In this document: piece by piece, positions 21,945 to 33,845 of the stretch
Position numbering within the stretch: the stretch's first letter is position 1
Layout of the letters: every line of letters starts with the position of its first letter
Assembly: GCA_934045905.1 (NCBI GenBank)
Contig: OW203771.1
Coordinates: 22,018,069-22,082,068 of the forward strand
Source: Leuctra nigra
Taxonomy: Eukaryota > Arthropoda > Insecta > Plecoptera > Leuctridae
Length of the DNA stretch: 64,000 nucleotides
Reading direction: 5' to 3'
Made by a program: the position numbers and the translations under genes
The notes under the pieces: model-generated
Databases searched by the model: none
What the model was told of the DNA's origin: nothing
The model's input: only the letters and a program-made list of their open reading frames with translations

Positions 21945-22709
21945 CTAGGAAAACGCTCGGTGAAACGCGTTGTGAATCGAGCCTTCGCATTGAATGCAAA
22001 GTAGAGTGAAATCTGTTCCTCTACAGCTCGTTTTTCCTATGTTTGAACCTTAGAGGAATAAGTGGTGCTTTGAACTCTCTACAGACCGAGACACCGTCAG
22101 TTGTTCTGCTAGGCCGAGAAAGACAACATTGCAAGGTGAGCGCGCAATGAAGTCTTTCTCGGCCTAGCAGAACAACTGACTGTGGCTCCATCTGGTGAGA
22201 GTTCATACAGTAAAAAACAGACTGTACATACCTGAGAACCCCTTTGAAGATAATCTAACTCTCTATGCTAATCTATCTAAGTGGCAGTGATATAAAAAGT
22301 GATAGGTACATTTTGACATATTTCAAATGAAGCAGAAATATGTCAGTAAAGTGTCAATTACTTGAAGCTCATTACAGATTTGTCAAAAAAAACACTTATA
22401 ATAATGGTCCCACGACCATGCAAAATTTGGTGATGATCAGTCAAAAGATGCTATAGTTTCATTTTGCACACAGAGTTTCTTTCATCCCCATTGCCAAGCT
22501 AAGTACAAACTACAAATCAAGTTTCCGATGCAACTAATAGACCGATTTTGCTGAAAATCATTAGCACTCTGCACTGGATAGTAATGCATGTTTCGTGAAA
22601 AAAATTAACTTGCTCCGTGACTTTGTTTGAAATTTAGTACAAAAATCACATATAAACAAAAAAAATTGAGTCATAAGTTTTATGTAAAGACGCTCGCTCC
22701 GCTCGCTTA
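21945..22709 (-). mobile_element. Helitron-like non-autonomous element with both ends, carrying a nested MITE
   Basis: Read on the minus strand it starts with AAGCGAGCGGAGCGAGCGTC (22708) and ends with AACGCG...CGAGCGTTTTCCTAG at 21945, followed by T. These are the two ends expected of the family from 54495-55818. A 205-bp Tc1-type MITE is nested near the 3' end. Helitron membership rests on the hairpin plus CTAG end and lack of a target duplication; the 5' end lacks a clear TC. Confidence 0.45.
22022..22226. mobile_element. Tc1/mariner-type palindromic MITE, copy 1
   Basis: Begins TACAGCTCGTTTTTCC and ends ACTGTA. Long internal arms CAGTTGTTCTGCTAGGCCGA and TCGGCCTAGCAGAACAACTG pair perfectly. 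TA at both borders is the Tc1/mariner target duplication. An internal extra block (CCTTAGAGGAATAAG) is absent from copy 2 at 55845-56019. Confidence 0.7.
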
Positions 22710-23462
22710 AAAACATGTTGATTATAAATCTGGCTTGATTGGTGACAGTCTCACTTCTAGGTATACTAAAAGCAAGCAGACAACATTGCATAGATTATTA
22801 AAAGAGTGAATTCTACAAATTCAGTATTAAAAAGCAGTTTTTGAACGCTCCATTTGAGTGTAATCGATAGAACAAGACAACTCAAAAACCGTAAGGCATC
22901 ATAATGCAGTTCTGTTATGATTTTATTATTAAGCGAGCGTCAGAACGGCACTCTTATGGCTCTGACTCTGTATTTTTTGTATTTTTGTATTTTTGTAGGC
23001 AATGCCCAGCGCACATCGTTCAACCAATCGATCTGAAATTCAGTCACGTGTAAATTTTTGAACGAGATCCAGTGATTGGTTGAAAATTGGAACGGGAACC
23101 TTTCATTGGAACCAGCAATTGAGGTGTTTTTGAAAATTTTCGCATAAATCTGTATAGAAATTCGAGAGTAATGTACATATTATTACGGAAATGATATGTT
23201 TGTTTAGTAGAAATATTTGTCAATTTTATTCACTGAACAAAATAATCACACCTTAATGGCTAAAAATAACAAACTTGTAATAGATATTGAGGATAAGGAC
23301 TGGTAATGTAAGATTAAACCTGAATGTTACTTAACGTAAATTTAATCTATTAATCTAATAAAATCTATTATCGTTAATCCACTAGACTGAACTTAAATTT
23401 CATTGATTGATCACAGTTTAGAATACGTCTTACTTGATAGGCACTATTATTATTGTGCCTGG
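22710..23462. other. Unassigned stretch with a second Helitron-like 5' fragment
   Basis: From about 22931 the text (AAGCGAGCGTCAGAACGGCAC, then GATCTGAAATTCA) matches the 5' half of the Helitron-like family on the plus strand. No 3' end. Otherwise AT-rich. Confidence 0.35.
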
Positions 23463-23654
23463 ATCGGCTTTTGAAGTAACCTAACTCTACTCCTTCCGGA
23501 CACCGGTAAAAAGTAGGGTACCTACAATATACTGCCATCTTCCATACATCTGTAGACATATTAGAGTAATTGAAATGTCAAATGAAATGGGTTTTATCGT
23601 GTATGAAACAAACTTTTGTTGTGCTCTACACAGTGCAGAGCACCGAGTCGAGTA

Positions 23655-23977
23655 CAGTGGCGGCTATTACAGTGTGCAAGGTGTGACAATTGCACACCTG
23701 ATCATACAAGAAAATTATGAAAAATGTCTCTCGTTTAGTAAAAATTGTAGGCAAGACGATGCAAATATATGCAAGATATGCGTGGGTGTGAATCTTACTG
23801 TGTAATGTGTATGATTTATGCCGATTTTGCTCTCCAAAACACGTAAAAATGCATTAATTTCAAACTAAAGATACAAAAAGGGCCCTCCCCCCCCCCCCCA
23901 GACCCCCCATTGTACTCTCTTCTACGTCCTCTTATGAAATATTGCACACCTGTTGTAAAGCCAAATAGCCGCCACTG
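23655..23977. mobile_element. hAT-type MITE with perfect 8-bp target duplication, inside a pseudogene
   Basis: Ends CAGTGGCGGCTATT and AATAGCCGCCACTG; flanking octamers GTCGAGTA at 23647-23654 and 23978-23985 are identical. An internal C run lies near 23887. It interrupts the decayed chitin-binding paralogue, giving an order of events: duplication first, then insertion. Confidence 0.9.
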
Positions 23978-24179
23978 GTCGAGTAGTAGTAGAGTAGACA
24001 CAGTAGACGACACACACACACGTCGTACAGTAGTCGAGGGTATACGCGGGTATACGCCATATATACATTAAAAATATAGTTTTCCTGAAGAGTGAAGATG
24101 TCAGGAATACTTAAAATTTTTGTGGTGTTTTACGTCTATTTTCATTTCGTACGCAAAAAACTCAAAAAAGTTAATTTCA

Positions 24180-24480
24180 AAGTGTCAAAAAACCAAAAAA
24201 CGCCCTGCGGGGCAAGGTGGTGCAATGCCCTCCACCACCCCAAAGTGTCAAATTATAAAATATGTTGAATAGTTTAACAAAATACGCCTTAAAACGTTTT
24301 AAAATTGATTTCTCAGTGTCCAAAAACCAAAAACCCGCTCTGCGGGGCTGGGTGGGTGCCCCCCCCCCCCCTTATTCCGAGGAAAATTGTTTTCCTTGCC
24401 TTTTGCCCCCCCCCCCCCCCCCCCCCCCCCCCGTGGCAGAAATCCTGCGGACGCCCATGGTAACACCCAAAAAATATTAG
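24180..24480 (+). repeat. CGCCCTGCGGGGC-bearing repeat with C homopolymers
   Basis: The block AAAAACCAAAAAACGCCCTGCGGGGC occurs near 24190 and, slightly changed, near 24323. The small GCCCTGCGGGGC palindrome also occurs near 31915 and 32003. C homopolymers of 10 and over 25 follow. Probably transposon debris inserted in the paralogue. Confidence 0.4.
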
Positions 24481-24929
24481 GACTACCACCGGCTCTACAG
24501 TTCGAGTAGAGCACCTGACATGTGATATGTTTTCATGATACGTTCATCACCGCACAACAACGAAGCTCCTTCACATCTTGGAACTTGGAACATTTAGCTG
24601 CTGAGCCAGGAGTGTGATGGCTATATTCCGAGGAGCAGTCGAAGAATATTTCGTCCCTGTGCAATTTTTGATTCAGCGACAATTATTGTCGGAACATATC
24701 AACGTGTCCGATGTGTCTGTGCAAACTGTTTTGTTAGATGTGCTGTCAGGAGCCAAGTCCGAGTTGCTGAGTTGCTTTGTGGGAACTGCCGTTGCTGCTG
24801 AAGTCACAAGAAGAAACCCGAAAACAAATATTCAGATTTATTTATTATTTAGAAAACATATAAGTATTCTTTATTTCAAAACCAAATTTGAAGCTGTACG
24901 TGAGACCGTCGATGTATTTCAGGCTTGAA

Positions 24930-25200
24930 AGTTGATCATTATAAAAATAGCTTACAAAATTCAAAGCAAATCACGAAGTATAAGGTATGTCCAAATGAAT
25001 TTCACCGTACTCTTTGTGGCACGTCTTTGTCTTTGTATTGTTTTTGTAGGTGCCCAGGTCACATTGATGAACTAATCTATCTGAAATGTATTAATGTCGA
25101 GGAGTCATAAGAGTTTTCATACAAGATCCTGTCATAGTTTTAATTTTTTTTTCGTTGACTTAACAACTTCAAATTTTGCATGGTCATTGGGACCAAGATT
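24930..25200. other. Helitron-like body fragment
   Basis: GTATTGTTTTTGTAGGTGCCCAGGTC-type text, then a ...CTATCTGAAATG block, matches the interior of the Helitron-like family (compare 22980-23035 and 63230-63350). No ends. Confidence 0.3.
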
Positions 25201-25227
25201 GTTCTAGTTATTGACAATTAACAATGT

Positions 25228-25261
25228 GTTACCACGGTGAATATTTTGTTGCCATGGCAAT
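25228..25261. promoter_or_regulatory. Pair of X-box (RFX-like) palindromes in a repeat
   Basis: GTTACCACGGTGAAT followed about 20 bp later by GTTGCCATGGCAAT. The second is close to the RFX X-box consensus GTTRCCATGGYAAC. The same pair with the same spacing occurs at 45312-45345, so it belongs to a dispersed repeat. Confidence 0.4.
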
Positions 25262-25269
25262 GCACCAGA

Positions 25270-26327
25270 TTATGACGTCATTTACGTTTTTTTAAAAAAT
25301 TATTAATCAAACAAGAAATACAAACGAATACAGAAATGCAACATAAAGAAATCTTACAAGCTCCAGAGGAGCTTATCATAAGCTCCTCATAGCTCCTCAT
25401 ATTATCATAGGAGCTTACTGATAAGCTCCAGAGGAACTTATCAGTAAGGTGAACAAGAAATTCCAACAATAACAAAATTGCATCTGAGAGAATAATTAAT
25501 TCTAGGTTATAAGTACATAAACATTAAACAAACCCAGATCAAAACCGTTGTGATCAATACATTACACATATACACAATGTTATGTGAAAAATATGAATAC
25601 AAAAACATTACAGTAGATGGTTAGTAAAAAAGCCAATATATTTATTGTTGTATTCAGGAATTTTATAATTAATATTTTGGTGTCTAGTATTCTTGTTAAG
25701 CACACATTTATTTCTATACTGTAAACTGAAGTAATTTTGAAGTAATATTTTGAATTTAAATAGTCCCAAAAAGGGAAGAACATTTACACACTTATACAAA
25801 AAGTTGTAGGAAATGTCATCAGATATGATAATGAGGAGGAATTATAGTTTTCATAATTTTATTTTGTAAAGATATTATCCTTTGTAAATGACCTGCAGTA
25901 GCATTACAAAACAAACCATATAATAACAGTGACTCAGCCAGGGCATAGTATACTGATACCTAATAGTTGAGAAAGACAGAATACATTTTAGTTCATACAA
26001 AATGAAGGTTGATTTTAAAATTCGGAGATTTCCCTCAATCGAATTCCAAATCAATTACTTGACAAATATTCCACAACACAACAAAAATAAAAGCCCATTT
26101 GAGTTGAAGCACATCTCAACTTATATAACAATAACCCTCAGAACTAATCTAGAGGAGACTTCCACTTTCCTATTCATAACATTGGTCTTACAACCTTACT
26201 TTCTGTCTCCCTAAAAAAATTTAAATTATGAAAGAAAGAAGATCAATATTTTCGATGAATGCGACTTACAATGATAATGGTCAACGACATCATCGTTATC
26301 CGATGACAACAACTTATAGTTCTTCAC
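25270..26327. other. Stretch without a recognised gene
   Basis: Contains a short tandem/inverted cluster of GAGCTTATCA / TGATAAGCTC words at 25365-25445 and otherwise AT-rich sequence. The short frames have no recognised domain. Confidence 0.3.
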
Positions 26328-27090
26328 CAGCTAGTCAAGCCTCCTACGTTCTTTGGCCGCTTGGACCACAAGAGGAAATTCCATCTTCCTAGGCACAAGA
26401 CAGACATGGGCAGATACTCCCTCCTCGGCAGATCAGTGCGATTGTGGAATCAACTTCCAAAGGACTTGGAGGATGTGGTGACCATCGTGGACTTCAACAA
26501 GTTAATCGACGTGCCTCCCTAAATCGTGTCTTCCTCAATCTTCTACCTCCATTACTGTCCTGCTGTCATCTTTCACCTCTGTATTCACTAATGAAACATG
26601 GCATCTTCATCCTAATATTACTACCTCTTCACCTATTTACTTGAGAATATGCATGCATCTATAATACTATGTACGCATCACACCATCATCACATCTCATT
26701 AATCACTATTCTACATACTAGATATTTAATCTCGAGTTAGGTACTATCATGATTAATAATTAATGTCATATCTCAACTAAGATTAATTTTCTTGAGAAGG
26801 TGCATCATGCATCCATATTATTATTATTATTGTTTGTACTCATCACACATCACTCATCTCATTCATATCATCATTGTATACTAGATTTTTAATGTCGAGA
26901 TGCATCTATTATAATTATTGTTTTATCATGTTCTCACCCTCTCATCCTATCATTATCACCGCACATATATCACCTACTTTTATACTATTACTATTATCAT
27001 TTTGAGATATTATTATCATATTATATGTTCTGCCACCGTGAATTGTATCACAAAGCGGATCAATAAAACATACATACATACATACAACTT
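26328..27090 (+). mobile_element. LINE 3' fragment: RT C-terminus plus 3' UTR
   Basis: Bases 26328-26522 encode VKPPTFFGRLDHKR, then YSLLGRSVRLWNQLPKDLE and end VPP-stop, the typical C-terminal domain of CR1/Jockey-like LINE ORF2. A long 3' UTR of CATC/ATTATT-rich sequence ends GCGGATCAATAAAA(CATA)n at 27055-27087. The rest of the element is absent. Confidence 0.65.
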
Positions 27091-29519
27091 AGTTCTTCAC
27101 ATCACTACACTGAATTAAAACTTATCCGAAGGTGTATTGAATGTTTCTTTCTCAGTTATGTGTAATCGACTTCAAGATTCTGCTGCTAGAGATGTGGTAT
27201 GTCCTCGTCTTTATCACATTTTAAGGGGAAGGACCAGCTGACTGCTCCTAGAGAATCAGCCCTAATTGCTATTGTAGGCGGGGTTTTTAAAGGTAAATAA
27301 GGCGGGATCAGATTTGGCGACAAATTTGTTGTCATTACTGTGATTGGTCTAGCTGGGAACAATGTTTGATATGAATGTTTTCTTCCGACTTTAGTTCCCA
27401 TGCAAAAAATGTAAACAGAAGTGAGATCTGATACCCCGAGTATTGTTGTTATGATCGCTGGGTCCAGACTGGCTACCAACTCAAATGACATAATTAGCAT
27501 CACTTTCACAACACGAACAAAATCATCGAGGATCAAGAATAATCACACGCAATAAAGTGTTCAACACTTATCTAATAGATTCAAAGATTGCAAATCCTTT
27601 TATTGATTTTATTCCAACCATTATAACGGCGATATATGACACTGATCTTATTTCACCACCTGAGAGTATAATGCCATTGGAAAAATTTGTTTACGAATAG
27701 GTATAGGTAGTCTCATTTCTCTCTGGGTTCTTTACTAAGAGAATAATATTATCGCAATCAGAGCAAGAAAATCATTTTAGTTTTTGTCCATGTGGTTCTT
27801 GTAATATAACGTAGACACTGTCTACTGTCTACTTCTTGTAAGTAGAGAGTAGAAAATACGAAAAATAATGAAATAAAGTAATAAAAATACACATGAATAT
27901 TTCCAGCCTTTTCTCCGGACTATATAAGTGGTATGTTGTGAAATTTATAAATCAATGAATTAGGTAACACGATGTTGAAATTTTGAAATAATATCATATA
28001 TTATTTCATTGCTCAAAACTAGTAGAAAAAATCAACAAAAAGTCACACATTTTATATTTTATATTTTGAAACCTTTGACACCTACATCGATTTTTTTTTT
28101 AAATGGAATGGTTGGAGTAATGCTATCGGTGACCTAAACCTGTGTTCGGGATTAACGTGTGAAAACATGTAAAATGTATAATTATCATTCAATTGCTATG
28201 ATACACATTGCAACCAAAAATATTTCTTTACCTTTATAACATACAGTTTTCAGTTATAAATAATAAAATAGTGCATACAGTAGAGACACACATTGATGTG
28301 CTCTTAGCGAGCGTCGAAATTCATCTAAATTATTCTGCACTAGCAATTGTAGACGGGAAACCTGTTCGACATTGTTGTCACAATGAGAATAAATACACAT
28401 CGCTTGCCGAGATTGACTCAAGAATAATATATAGCCCGAGATGCTACTATTTACAGTAAATTATTATGGATGCTTAGAGAAGTGTTGCCGATTTCAACAG
28501 TTATTCAATTAGCAAAAATATATTTATATCTTCAAAAAAACATAAATATTCAAATTAAAATTTAAAAAATAGCATACAAAATAATATTAAGTGAAGTCTT
28601 TATTAACACAACAGCGAATTTTCTTATGATAAATTAAATTGTTGGGAAGATTTGTACATGGCTGTTTTGAATATCAACATTCTATGTTTCTGAAAATTTT
28701 CACTTACATTTTATCAACTTACAATGGAAATTTAATTTTAGGCCATTTCCAATCATTTTAGACGGTATACACTTTATGATAGATAGATTTTTATAAATTA
28801 GGTAAGATGATTTAGACAACTCTGAGGTCCGTCTGTCTCCAGTCGTCGTTGATTGTGTAAATGCCGGGGAAACTGATGATTATTGTTGACATACAAACTC
28901 TCGCTATCAGTGCACTATTTATATTTCCATGCTGTCTCTTAGGACCCTCCCATCATCCCCTTCCACACCGTTACTGGAACTCCCAGAATGTTTACTTGCA
29001 ACTTCAGTCGGTTTCAGTGCCCCTGGTTTTATGCAAAACTCATAACATTGATGGTGTGAGAAAGCAAATTGTGCCTCTACCGATCAAGTTAGAAAAAAAG
29101 TTTCAAGAGCAAAGTTGCTTGAAATTAAATCTAGTTTAAGCGTCGTTGAACCAATTTTTAAAATTATTAGTTTTATTTACTCAATAATTACGCAACATAT
29201 AACTACTTATAACTTTAGGGTGATTAAAAATTTCAAATAAGTGGTCAACGCTGCATAATCTGCAATTCATTCTCCACAACTTTGTCGCTTTAACATCTAG
29301 TCTATCTTCAACGAGACGGGACGATAACTGCTTTCCAGCCGAGGTCCTCATTCAGAGGCTCTTCCTTCCCCTTAAGGAACATGGTAATCAGCAGATACAA
29401 TGTGAAGTATAGCTGATCCTTACTGACAGAATTACTTATTTTATTGACATTAAGGTGATATACACCCGTACGGGAGCAAATTGAGAGGAAAAATTGTTTC
29501 ATAAGTGGGTGAACTATGA
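27091..29519. other. 2.4-kb stretch without a recognised gene
   Basis: AT-rich, with no long frame on either strand and no repeat end that I can match. The 116-codon minus frame at 27186-27536 and the 92-codon plus frame at 28861-29139 have no motif and unremarkable composition, and are not called. This could be unique non-coding host DNA or an intron. Confidence 0.35.
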
Positions 29520-29900
29520 CCCCATAAAAAACACTCCGTGTAAAAATACTAGCCAAGTCTCTTCAACTAAAAAAATATAATAAATCTAAAAATTCAGCAC
29601 TGAAAAGTAGTGATATCAAAAAAATTAGACAAGTCAAAATTTTTCCAAAAATACTTTGCGCATCGTGCATTATAAATAGTACCTATAGAAGTAGGCCGTA
29701 AATCAAATATACTCATCTATACATATAATATATTATCTTTATTGCATTAAAAAACCGATGCGCCAAGTATTTCTGAAAAATTTTGACTTGTCTAATTTTT
29801 TGTTATCACTACTTTTCAGTGCTGAATTTTTAGATTTCTTATATTTTTTTTAGTTGAAGAGACTTGGCTAGTATTTTTACACGGAGTGTTTTTTATGGGG
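29520..29900. repeat. Foldback (long inverted repeat) head of element A
   Basis: Arms of about 150 bp pair, from CCCCATAAAAAACACTCCG to CGGAGTGTTTTTTATGGGG, over TTGAAGAGACTTGGCTAG and TACTTTTCAGTGC blocks. Short frames on either strand here (with MASIFTRSVFYG) are mirror images of each other and not genes. Confidence 0.8.
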
Positions 29901-30835
29901 ATATCACTCCTTTTTTCAGTTTATTCTTACAACTTGTAACATATACCTATTGTGGCACCAAAGACTATAATTCCTTTAAAAAATACGCCTTTGAGATTTG
30001 GTTGCTAAGAAAAGTTGTGCTTGTTACTATGTATGCTATAAATAATATGCTTTAAAGTACAGCGAAAGTTTCGTTCCAATCGGTCCAGCCGTTCTCGAGT
30101 TATGGCATCACTTCCGGTTTTTAAAATGGCGGCTGACAAGTGACATCACTGCCACCTAAATTTTGTACTATCTATAAATGTTATGAAACATTATAAGCCT
30201 CTGAATATGTAAATATTGTTATAAGAGATGATTTTAGTCAAATTTGGCATTATTATGACGTCATTTCCGGTTTCGGTAATAGTACATGTCTATTTCGACT
30301 ATTGATATTTTATAAAGTTGACCGTCCAAATCGTTTGGCGCTTGTTTCGTTCCGATCGGTCCATCCGTTTATGAGATATGACGGCACTTCCGGTTTCAAA
30401 ATAGCGGGTTCCGGTTGGTTTTGTGCACTTGTTCATGTGCACAAGTGCACATGTGGTAAAAATTTCAGATCGATCGGCTCAGCCGTTTAGGCTGTGGCGG
30501 TGATTGTGGTGTTTCCTGATATCTGAATCAGAATCAGAATCAGAAAGTGGTGTAATTTCACTGTTTTCACGGCCCTCTAGCTCTCAAATGGCATAACCTG
30601 TTGTTCCAAAATTTGGTATATGGGGTGGGGTGGGGTGGGCCATAGCTCGAAATTAAGATATTTCGCAACAATGTAAGATTTTCTAATTTTAAGATCCAGT
30701 AGGCCGAAAATGCCATGTTGTTGCTTACAGTAAAAGTGTTTGGTCTGCTTCTCAGTTTATAATGCATTTACGGTTTGTTGAGTGAGTGTGAGTGTACAGT
30801 ACGACTTGGCTGGGTGGAGCGACCGCTCCACTAGA
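29520..30835 (+). mobile_element. Element A: foldback head, ETS/CRE-like tandem body, hairpin-CTAG tail
   Basis: Starts with the foldback CCCCATAAAAAACAC (29520-29900), continues with about two diverged units containing CACTTCCGGTTT and ATGACGTCATTTCCGG, and ends with the hairpin GGAGCGACCGCTCC followed by ACTAG. A longer copy lies inverted at 37664-39534. The flanks, joined together, match an uninterrupted sequence at 53085-53125, which supports both borders. No long frame. A hairpin plus CTAG end and little or no target duplication would suit a Helitron-type element, but this is not settled. Confidence 0.65.
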
Positions 30836-31635
30836 TAGAATGTTCACATGATCAGTCTGATTGAATATTAGTAGAACTTTTTTATTATTGCTGCATGCCT
30901 TGTTAAATAGACGCTGGTTTTGCTGGTTAGCCAGTAAAACCTACTGGTTTCTGTGAAATGTTCAGAGATTATAGATAGTAAAGTTAAGTTATAACATTTA
31001 TATATCATACGGCGAGATTAAGCACTGACGGCTTTTCTTCCACCTAACACATGTTCTCCATGTTCTAATCCTAATCCATGTACATGTCCTAACTCCATGT
31101 TTGGCTACTTAAAATGTACCTATATTTTTATTTGGATCTCCGGGACAAAGTAAGATATTTATGGGATATTTTGGGAACGTTGCCATTAGTAAAAATTACA
31201 CAAACATTTTGATTTTAAGCGCAAATGAAAACAGATTAACTCTGTATCTATTATCTATTATTGAAATTGAAATTGATCAGTGAAATCGTTTTCAGATAGA
31301 TCGAACCTCCAATGCGATTACGTTTTCAACCTCTTGAAGATTTGGAAGAGTATATCCTGGGTTAATTGTATTTACGACAAAAACAACAAGAAAAATTAAC
31401 CCCAGGTTCCATAAATTTTAATTACAAATCTTATAAAACTCTTGGTTACTCAAAATACGACAAAAGTTACTTAGCCAGTTTGGCTTCTGACAGGGCCTAA
31501 TTGATTATTAGCTCAATCATTCTTAATCTATCTTGACGAGTTATCAATGACTCACTTATTGGCTCATCCTTGCTGCGTAGAACCAGATTAGAGCGGTCAT
31601 CAATTAGCCGAAACCACAAGTAATTCTCACACTCT
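30836..31635. other. Flank of element A and unassigned sequence
   Basis: The first 100 bases (ATGTTCACATGATCAGTCTG...) resemble 53110-53200, the proposed unoccupied site. Beyond this, AT-rich sequence without recognised features. Confidence 0.35.
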
Positions 31636-31775
31636 GGACCCTTACCTAATATCGCCAAATACTAGCACGGTGCTAGTTAGGACCGTGAACCTATCTTAAT
31701 TACCCGTAGTAACACTGACCTTGAACTCAGCACCATCGTATAGCACCAACATTTCGCGGTATTAGGTAAGGGTCC
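31636..31775. mobile_element. Small diverged inverted-repeat MITE
   Basis: Left GGACCCTTACCTAATATCGC and right GCGGTATTAGGTAAGGGTCC are near-perfect reverse complements. About 140 bp, non-coding. Confidence 0.55.
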
Positions 31776-32429
31776 TGGGTCCTTTCTAAAATTACACACA
31801 CAAATACTGTCATAGTAAATTCAGTTATAGCTCCCAGCAGTCTGACCCATCATTCAACAAACAAAATTAAATTTAGCGTCGCAGAATCAAATAAATTGTT
31901 TAAATTCTAAAAAAAACGCCCTGCTGGACAACACTAGGGGGCTGTTCTTTGCAGTTTTAGCAGTCCCAGAATAAATTTTAAATTGTTCTAATTCGAAAAA
32001 AGCGCCCTGCGGGGCAACAATTGGAGAGCGGTGTGCTTCAGTTTGTGCATTTTAGAAGCCACGAATCACTTTTAAATTTTAACAATTCTCATTAACGGGG
32101 CTAAAACTGAGGTATTCGCCCCCCCTCCCCCCTCCCCACATATATCAACCCTAGTGTAGTGCATAAGCATAAGTAAGGATTGACAAGTGAATTTCATGAG
32201 TTTACAAACCATTATGAGTTCATGAGTTCACATTTCATGAGTTCACAAACCATTAAAAAAATGTTTTGTTCTTTTAGCATCTGCTTATATTATTACATCC
32301 TACTATTTATTGAATTCCTATTATTATAAGTTATTATTTTATTAATGATTCGCCTGTCTTTAAAGTACTTACTATTATTACTATTTATTGCGTTACTATT
32401 ACCACTGTATGATTATAAATTAATGTAAC
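31776..32429. other. Unassigned stretch with short repeats
   Basis: Includes two AAAAA(A/G)CGCCCTGC blocks (about 31910 and 31998), C-rich runs near 32120 and a short direct repeat of TTCATGAGTT (32210-32245). No gene. Confidence 0.3.
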
Positions 32430-32531
32430 TTTAATATAACTTCCATAATACCCTACTGGAAGAGGACTTTTTAGTTCTCAATGGTCAATGCATTTTTTTA
32501 AAAATGTGAATGGAAATAAATCTGAATCTAT
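32430..32531 (+). mobile_element. 5'-truncated LINE 3' end
   Basis: TTCCATAATACCCTACTGGA, AGAGGACT and TTAGTTCTCAA, then GGAAATAAATCTGAATCT. Matches the tail fragment at 2565-2690 and the 3' UTR of the LINE at 18.6-20.6 kb. Confidence 0.5.
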
Positions 32532-33391
32532 TACGTGTAGTACTGTGGTAGTGAGAGCTCGAGAAGTGAAAGATAGTAAAGAGAACGCTGCCAAGTAACT
32601 TTACCAAGAAGCGAGTTCGGGGACTCGAAATCTCCGATGACAAGCTTCAAAACTCTTAAAATGGCTATAAGTCTGTAAACACGTGACCGATTGGGCTGAA
32701 AATTTGTAAAATATGAGATACCTAGTTGGTTTTGTAAAATTTGAACTCAATCGGAATATTCTGAATTTTATAGGAAATATTTTGAAATTTTAATAAATTA
32801 AGGGATTTAGCTGATTTTTTAAAAAATTTCAATAAAATGCTCGTCCCTATGACTTCGCAAAATTTTAAATGAAATGAACCAATCAGATTTTTTTTTTAAT
32901 TTGAACCATCGACGGATTTCCAAACAAAATGGGTCTGTCAACCGGAGAGTTGGTCCTTACATGTGCGCAAAAGTTCAGCTCAATCGAAAAAACGGTGCGA
33001 CGTCTTTATATCGTCAGTAACATTCAAAAGAAGAGGATCCAATAATTTCGAAAAGCCAATTAGCTAGTCAATCTGTACCATATAATTGGCATATACATAT
33101 CTGTGAAGGGAATTTCAGTTTGAGGTTGTACGCAAGCATCGGTGCTCGCTTATCGACGCCTTACACTGAGCGTTTTCCATCTATAGAGACTAGCCTCAGG
33201 GCGTGTGACGTAACTGTAGACCACCTCTTCACTCCTTCGCAGGCTAAACGAGAGGTTCCAAACGGCAAACAGTACCTTGGGATTATGATAATTATGTTAT
33301 CAGGCTACCTACAAGTTATTCACACAAAATGTCTTATCTTAATGATTTCACATTAGCAGACAGATATCATCACATTGGTAAGAAGGGTTAG
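32532..33391. other. Helitron-like body, diverged
   Basis: Text such as AAAGTTCAGCTCAATCGAAAAA and, at 33135-33178, GGTGCTCGCTTATCGACGCC...GAGCGTTTTCC matches the 3' half of the Helitron-like family, with a decayed end. No accepted gene. Confidence 0.35.
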
Positions 33392-33399
33392 GATATCAT

Positions 33400-33837
33400 C
33401 AAGGGCGTATCCAGGATGATTTTTTTTTTTTGGGGGGGGGGGTCCATTTATTATTAATATTTTGACAAATCAGTGTACAATAGGGGGTTCGGGGGCGCAG
33501 CTTCCGAAAAATTTTTGGATCAAGGTCATTCATTTAGGTGCATTTTTGAATCGCAGTGTACCTATAGCTATTTTGAGGAATTATAAATTAAAAAATATCT
33601 AATAATTGGTAAGAGGTTTAAGAATAGGTAAATTAATTGAACTCATTAGGATGCAAGTCCGGGGCAAAAAGTTTGAATTTTAACTCAATTCTATCCATTT
33701 TGGAATGTTGTTGACATGATCTGTCTATTTATAAGTGTTTTTTTCACATATTATTTAAAATGTGATTATTTTCTTTGATGAAATCCTGATTTCGGGGGAG
33801 GGGAGGGGGCATGCCCCCCTCCCTGAATACGCCCTTG
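33400..33837. mobile_element. hAT-type MITE with perfect 8-bp target duplication
   Basis: Ends CAAGGGCGTATCCAGG and CCTGAATACGCCCTTG; octamers GATATCAT at 33392-33399 and 33838-33845 are identical. G runs lie near 33431 and 33795. Non-coding, 438 bp. Confidence 0.9.
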
Positions 33838-33845
33838 GATATCAT

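Larger units (their letters stand above)
23463..24818 (-). pseudogene. Decayed paralogue of the chitin-binding gene, split by insertions
   Basis: On the minus strand, 24818 down to about 24540 reads FLLVTSAATAVPTKQL then TSNKTVCTDTSDTLICSDN, which lines up with residues 1-42 of the gene at 3.4-5.4 kb. It reaches a stop at NNCR and resumes in another frame as EYSHHTPGSAAKC, matching the YCHHPPGKEARC segment. Further on, at 23556-23463, YRCMEDGSIL and, after a 4-base TAGG insertion, YPTFYRCPEG match the end of a CBM14 module. Between them lie a hAT MITE and C-rich repeats. The splice acceptor before the first exon base has become CGG. This is a dead tandem or dispersed duplicate in the same orientation, about 19 kb away. 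Confidence 0.7.

Noticed and set aside
25000..25075. Signal-peptide-like start MNFTVLFVARLCLCIVFVG
   Set aside because: Lies in a Helitron-like repeat body; similar text at 22.97 and 63.2 kb is not coding. No continuing frame.
27186..27536. 116-codon minus-strand frame
   Set aside because: No recognised domain, no splice context or promoter, ordinary composition.
28861..29139. 92-codon plus-strand frame with a hydrophobic start
   Set aside because: The hydrophobic stretch is weak support on its own; no motif and no conserved features.
29308..30055. Frames beginning MASIFTRSVFYG on both strands
   Set aside because: The same peptide appears from both arms of the foldback, a consequence of the inverted repeat.
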